This document shows, one piece after another, positions 58,414-64,000 of a stretch of 64,000 bases of DNA (its first letter is position 1; every line of letters begins with the position of its first letter). Source of the DNA: Pohlia nutans. Its lineage: Eukaryota; Streptophyta; Bryopsida; Bryales; Mniaceae. The stretch is from contig CM040094.1 of NCBI GenBank assembly GCA_022496805.1, forward strand, positions 8,951,501-9,015,500, in the 5' to 3' direction. Both the position numbers and the translations under genes were made by a program. The notes beneath the pieces were generated by a model. It was not told where the DNA came from and searched no databases. It worked only from the letters and a program-made list of their open reading frames with translations.

Positions 58414-58659
58414 TTAAGTTTTGTCCAATACCATTTGGATCATAAGCCTAGGATCATAAGATAAGTTTTAAGTTTAGGATTTTTTTTTTTCATTTTTAAA
58501 AATAATTATTAAAAAATAATTATAATTAAATATTAAAAAAAACAAAAAAAAAACACAACATACGACATCAATGTAAAGAAAAGCAGTCAAGATATTTGTA
58601 AAAAGAATCCAAATGATGATGAATGTGGTCCACATTCCTGACCAGGCACTTTAAAGCTC

Positions 58660-59075
58660 TGCTCTAAATCCTCATGATGAAAACGGCGACGAGTCTGGAA
58701 GAAGGATTCATCCACATCCAAAATCAAATCACATTCATCCATTGAATGCCGGAAACGATTGGTGAATGGGCGAAAACGATGATGAATAATTCATCCACAT
58801 CCAGAAACGAACTTTAATCATCTGCAGAAGTCCACAGCGATGAGCCTGGAAGAATAATTCATCCACTACAGACATTCATCGAAGAATAGTTCATTCACAT
58901 CCAAAGCAAGCTAACTCACGTTCATCTAATAGGATGTCCGAAAAGGAGTCAGCTCTTTAACGGCGACGAGTCTGGACGAATGATTCAGAGGCGAATCACA
59001 TTCATCCACCTATTATCCTCAACGGGAAGAATAAATCATCCACATCCTTGCAGACGAAACACATTCATCCACGAC
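58660..59075 (+). repeat. Degenerate repeats upstream of threonine synthase
   Basis: Repeated GAATAATTCATCCACATCCA-like blocks (about eight) interspersed with two exact GGCGACGAGTCTGGA blocks, ending ~180 bp upstream of the ATG, so within the likely promoter or leader. Confidence 0.65.
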
Positions 59076-59176
59076 TGGGCCGGTGGGGTTGAGGGTTTAA
59101 CCGCCCTCCCACTGCGACAACCCTGACGCCGAAGCTCAGATTCCTGAATCCTTTTCTGCGGTCTGAGAGAATTTGA

Positions 59177-63357
<4,181 letters not shown>

Positions 63358-63374
63358 AAAACAAGCATCAATGC

Positions 63375-63780
63375 TTTTACTTCAACAAACTATTGTTGTT
63401 CCAATAGTTTCAGATCCTTTTTTATGTAGCTGAGCTTTCATTCTTGAATCAAGCCTGAGAGAGAGTATATGTACCAAAAGAAAGAAAGATGGAGCATTTT
63501 GGCTCCTTTCAAGAATGTCACGTTTTCGAGTGGCTTTCAACAAACTATTGTTGTTCCAATAGTTTCAGATCCTTTTTTTTATGTAGCTGAGCTTTCAATG
63601 CTTTCGTTTACGATTACTTCAACAAACTTTTGTTGTTCCAATAGTTTCAGATCCTTTTTTTTATGTAGCTGAGCTTTCAATGCTTTCGTTTACGATTACT
63701 TCAACAAACTTTTGTTGTTCCAATAGTTTCAGATCCTTTTTTATGTAGCTGAGCTTTCATTCTCGAATTCAAGTCTGAGA
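63375..63780 (+). repeat. Tandem repeat in the threonine synthase 3' region
   Basis: Four copies of ACTTCAACAAACTATTGTTG, TTCCAATAGTTTCAGATCC, then TTTATGTAGCTGAGCTTTCA begin right after the stop codon; spacing ~80 bp for the last three, longer for the first. Confidence 0.85.
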
Positions 63781-63787
63781 GAGAGTT

Positions 63788-64000
63788 GAGTTAACCAAAA
63801 AGAAGGCCATCTAACCTCCCTTTTGGCTCTACTTCTAACCTCTCTTTTGAGCTATACTTGGGTTGAATAGTGTCGTGTCATAGATTGTCCCCTTGTGGGT
63901 CACGGGCTTGGAGCTTTGGTAGAAGTTGTGGGAGTCATTGCGAGGTGTGGAGAATAATGACAGTGGTTTGTTTTAGATTGTCTCCCAACTCATCATGAAC
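63788..64000. mobile_element. MITE, GAGTTAACC family, copy 3 (cut by window edge)
   Basis: Starts GAGTTAACCAAAAAGAAGGC and is colinear with copies 1 and 2 to the end of the window; the right end lies outside. Confidence 0.82.

Larger units (their letters stand above)
54000..58640. other. Gene-free interval of stacked MITEs
   Basis: Between ABCG and threonine synthase. Elements: 54670-55190, the nest 55193-56935, a LINE fragment 57300-57441, and 57839-58413. No coding sequence supported; the frame at 54183-54500 has no recognisable domain. Confidence 0.6.

Overview
The window is nuclear DNA of a land plant. Five genes are recognisable plant (or general eukaryotic) genes split by GT-AG introns, TTTAGGG-type telomere-like motifs occur several times, and long AT-rich gene-poor stretches are filled with short inverted-repeat elements. 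The lineage cannot be fixed from the sequence. I saw no LTR-retrotransposon coding sequence, which is unusual for a seed plant, so a non-seed plant is a weak inference only. || Layout: (1) 1-2078 (+) is the 3' end of a TORTIFOLIA1/SPIRAL2-like microtubule-associated protein gene. (2) 4678-5699 (+) is a two-RING E3-ligase-like locus, apparently broken by a frameshift and a stop. (3) 9503-9970 (+) is a bS21-type (probably mitochondrial) ribosomal protein gene with a telo-box promoter. (4) 15341-19137 (-) is a six-exon gene for a 313-residue protein that I do not recognise. (5) 22358-27105 (+) is an eleven-exon RGP1-like gene (Ric1-Rgp1 Rab-GEF partner), 611 residues. (6) 27.1-46.2 kb is gene-poor. 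It holds MITEs, a minisatellite, a decayed two-strand module present twice (35.7-39.5 kb), a copied piece of the RGP1 3' flank and a LINE remnant. (7) 46229-53993 (+) is a six-exon ABCG half-transporter gene, 813 residues. (8) 54.0-58.6 kb is a stack of nested MITEs. (9) 59258-63357 (+) is a three-exon threonine synthase gene, 543 residues. || The genes do not form a pathway; they are ordinary, independent plant genes. The striking content is the mobile DNA. At least twenty elements have termini of the form TTAA-CCCCTAAA...TTTAGGGG-TTAA. Nested insertions with paralogous empty sites show that TTAA is the duplicated target, as in piggyBac transposons. A second class has TA target duplications (two Stowaway-like elements with CTCCCTCCGTCCCA ends, and families beginning AGGTCGAGGCACC, GAGCCAAGTTCC and GAGTTAACC). 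A non-LTR retrotransposon family is present in six 5'-truncated copies, four with 11-13 bp target duplications. It ends in a GAAA-loop hairpin and a short TATC-type tail, and its longest copy carries a decayed ORF and an antisense tRNA-like block. || Exon boundaries below were derived by hand from reading frame, GT-AG sites and remembered family conservation; no alignment was run.
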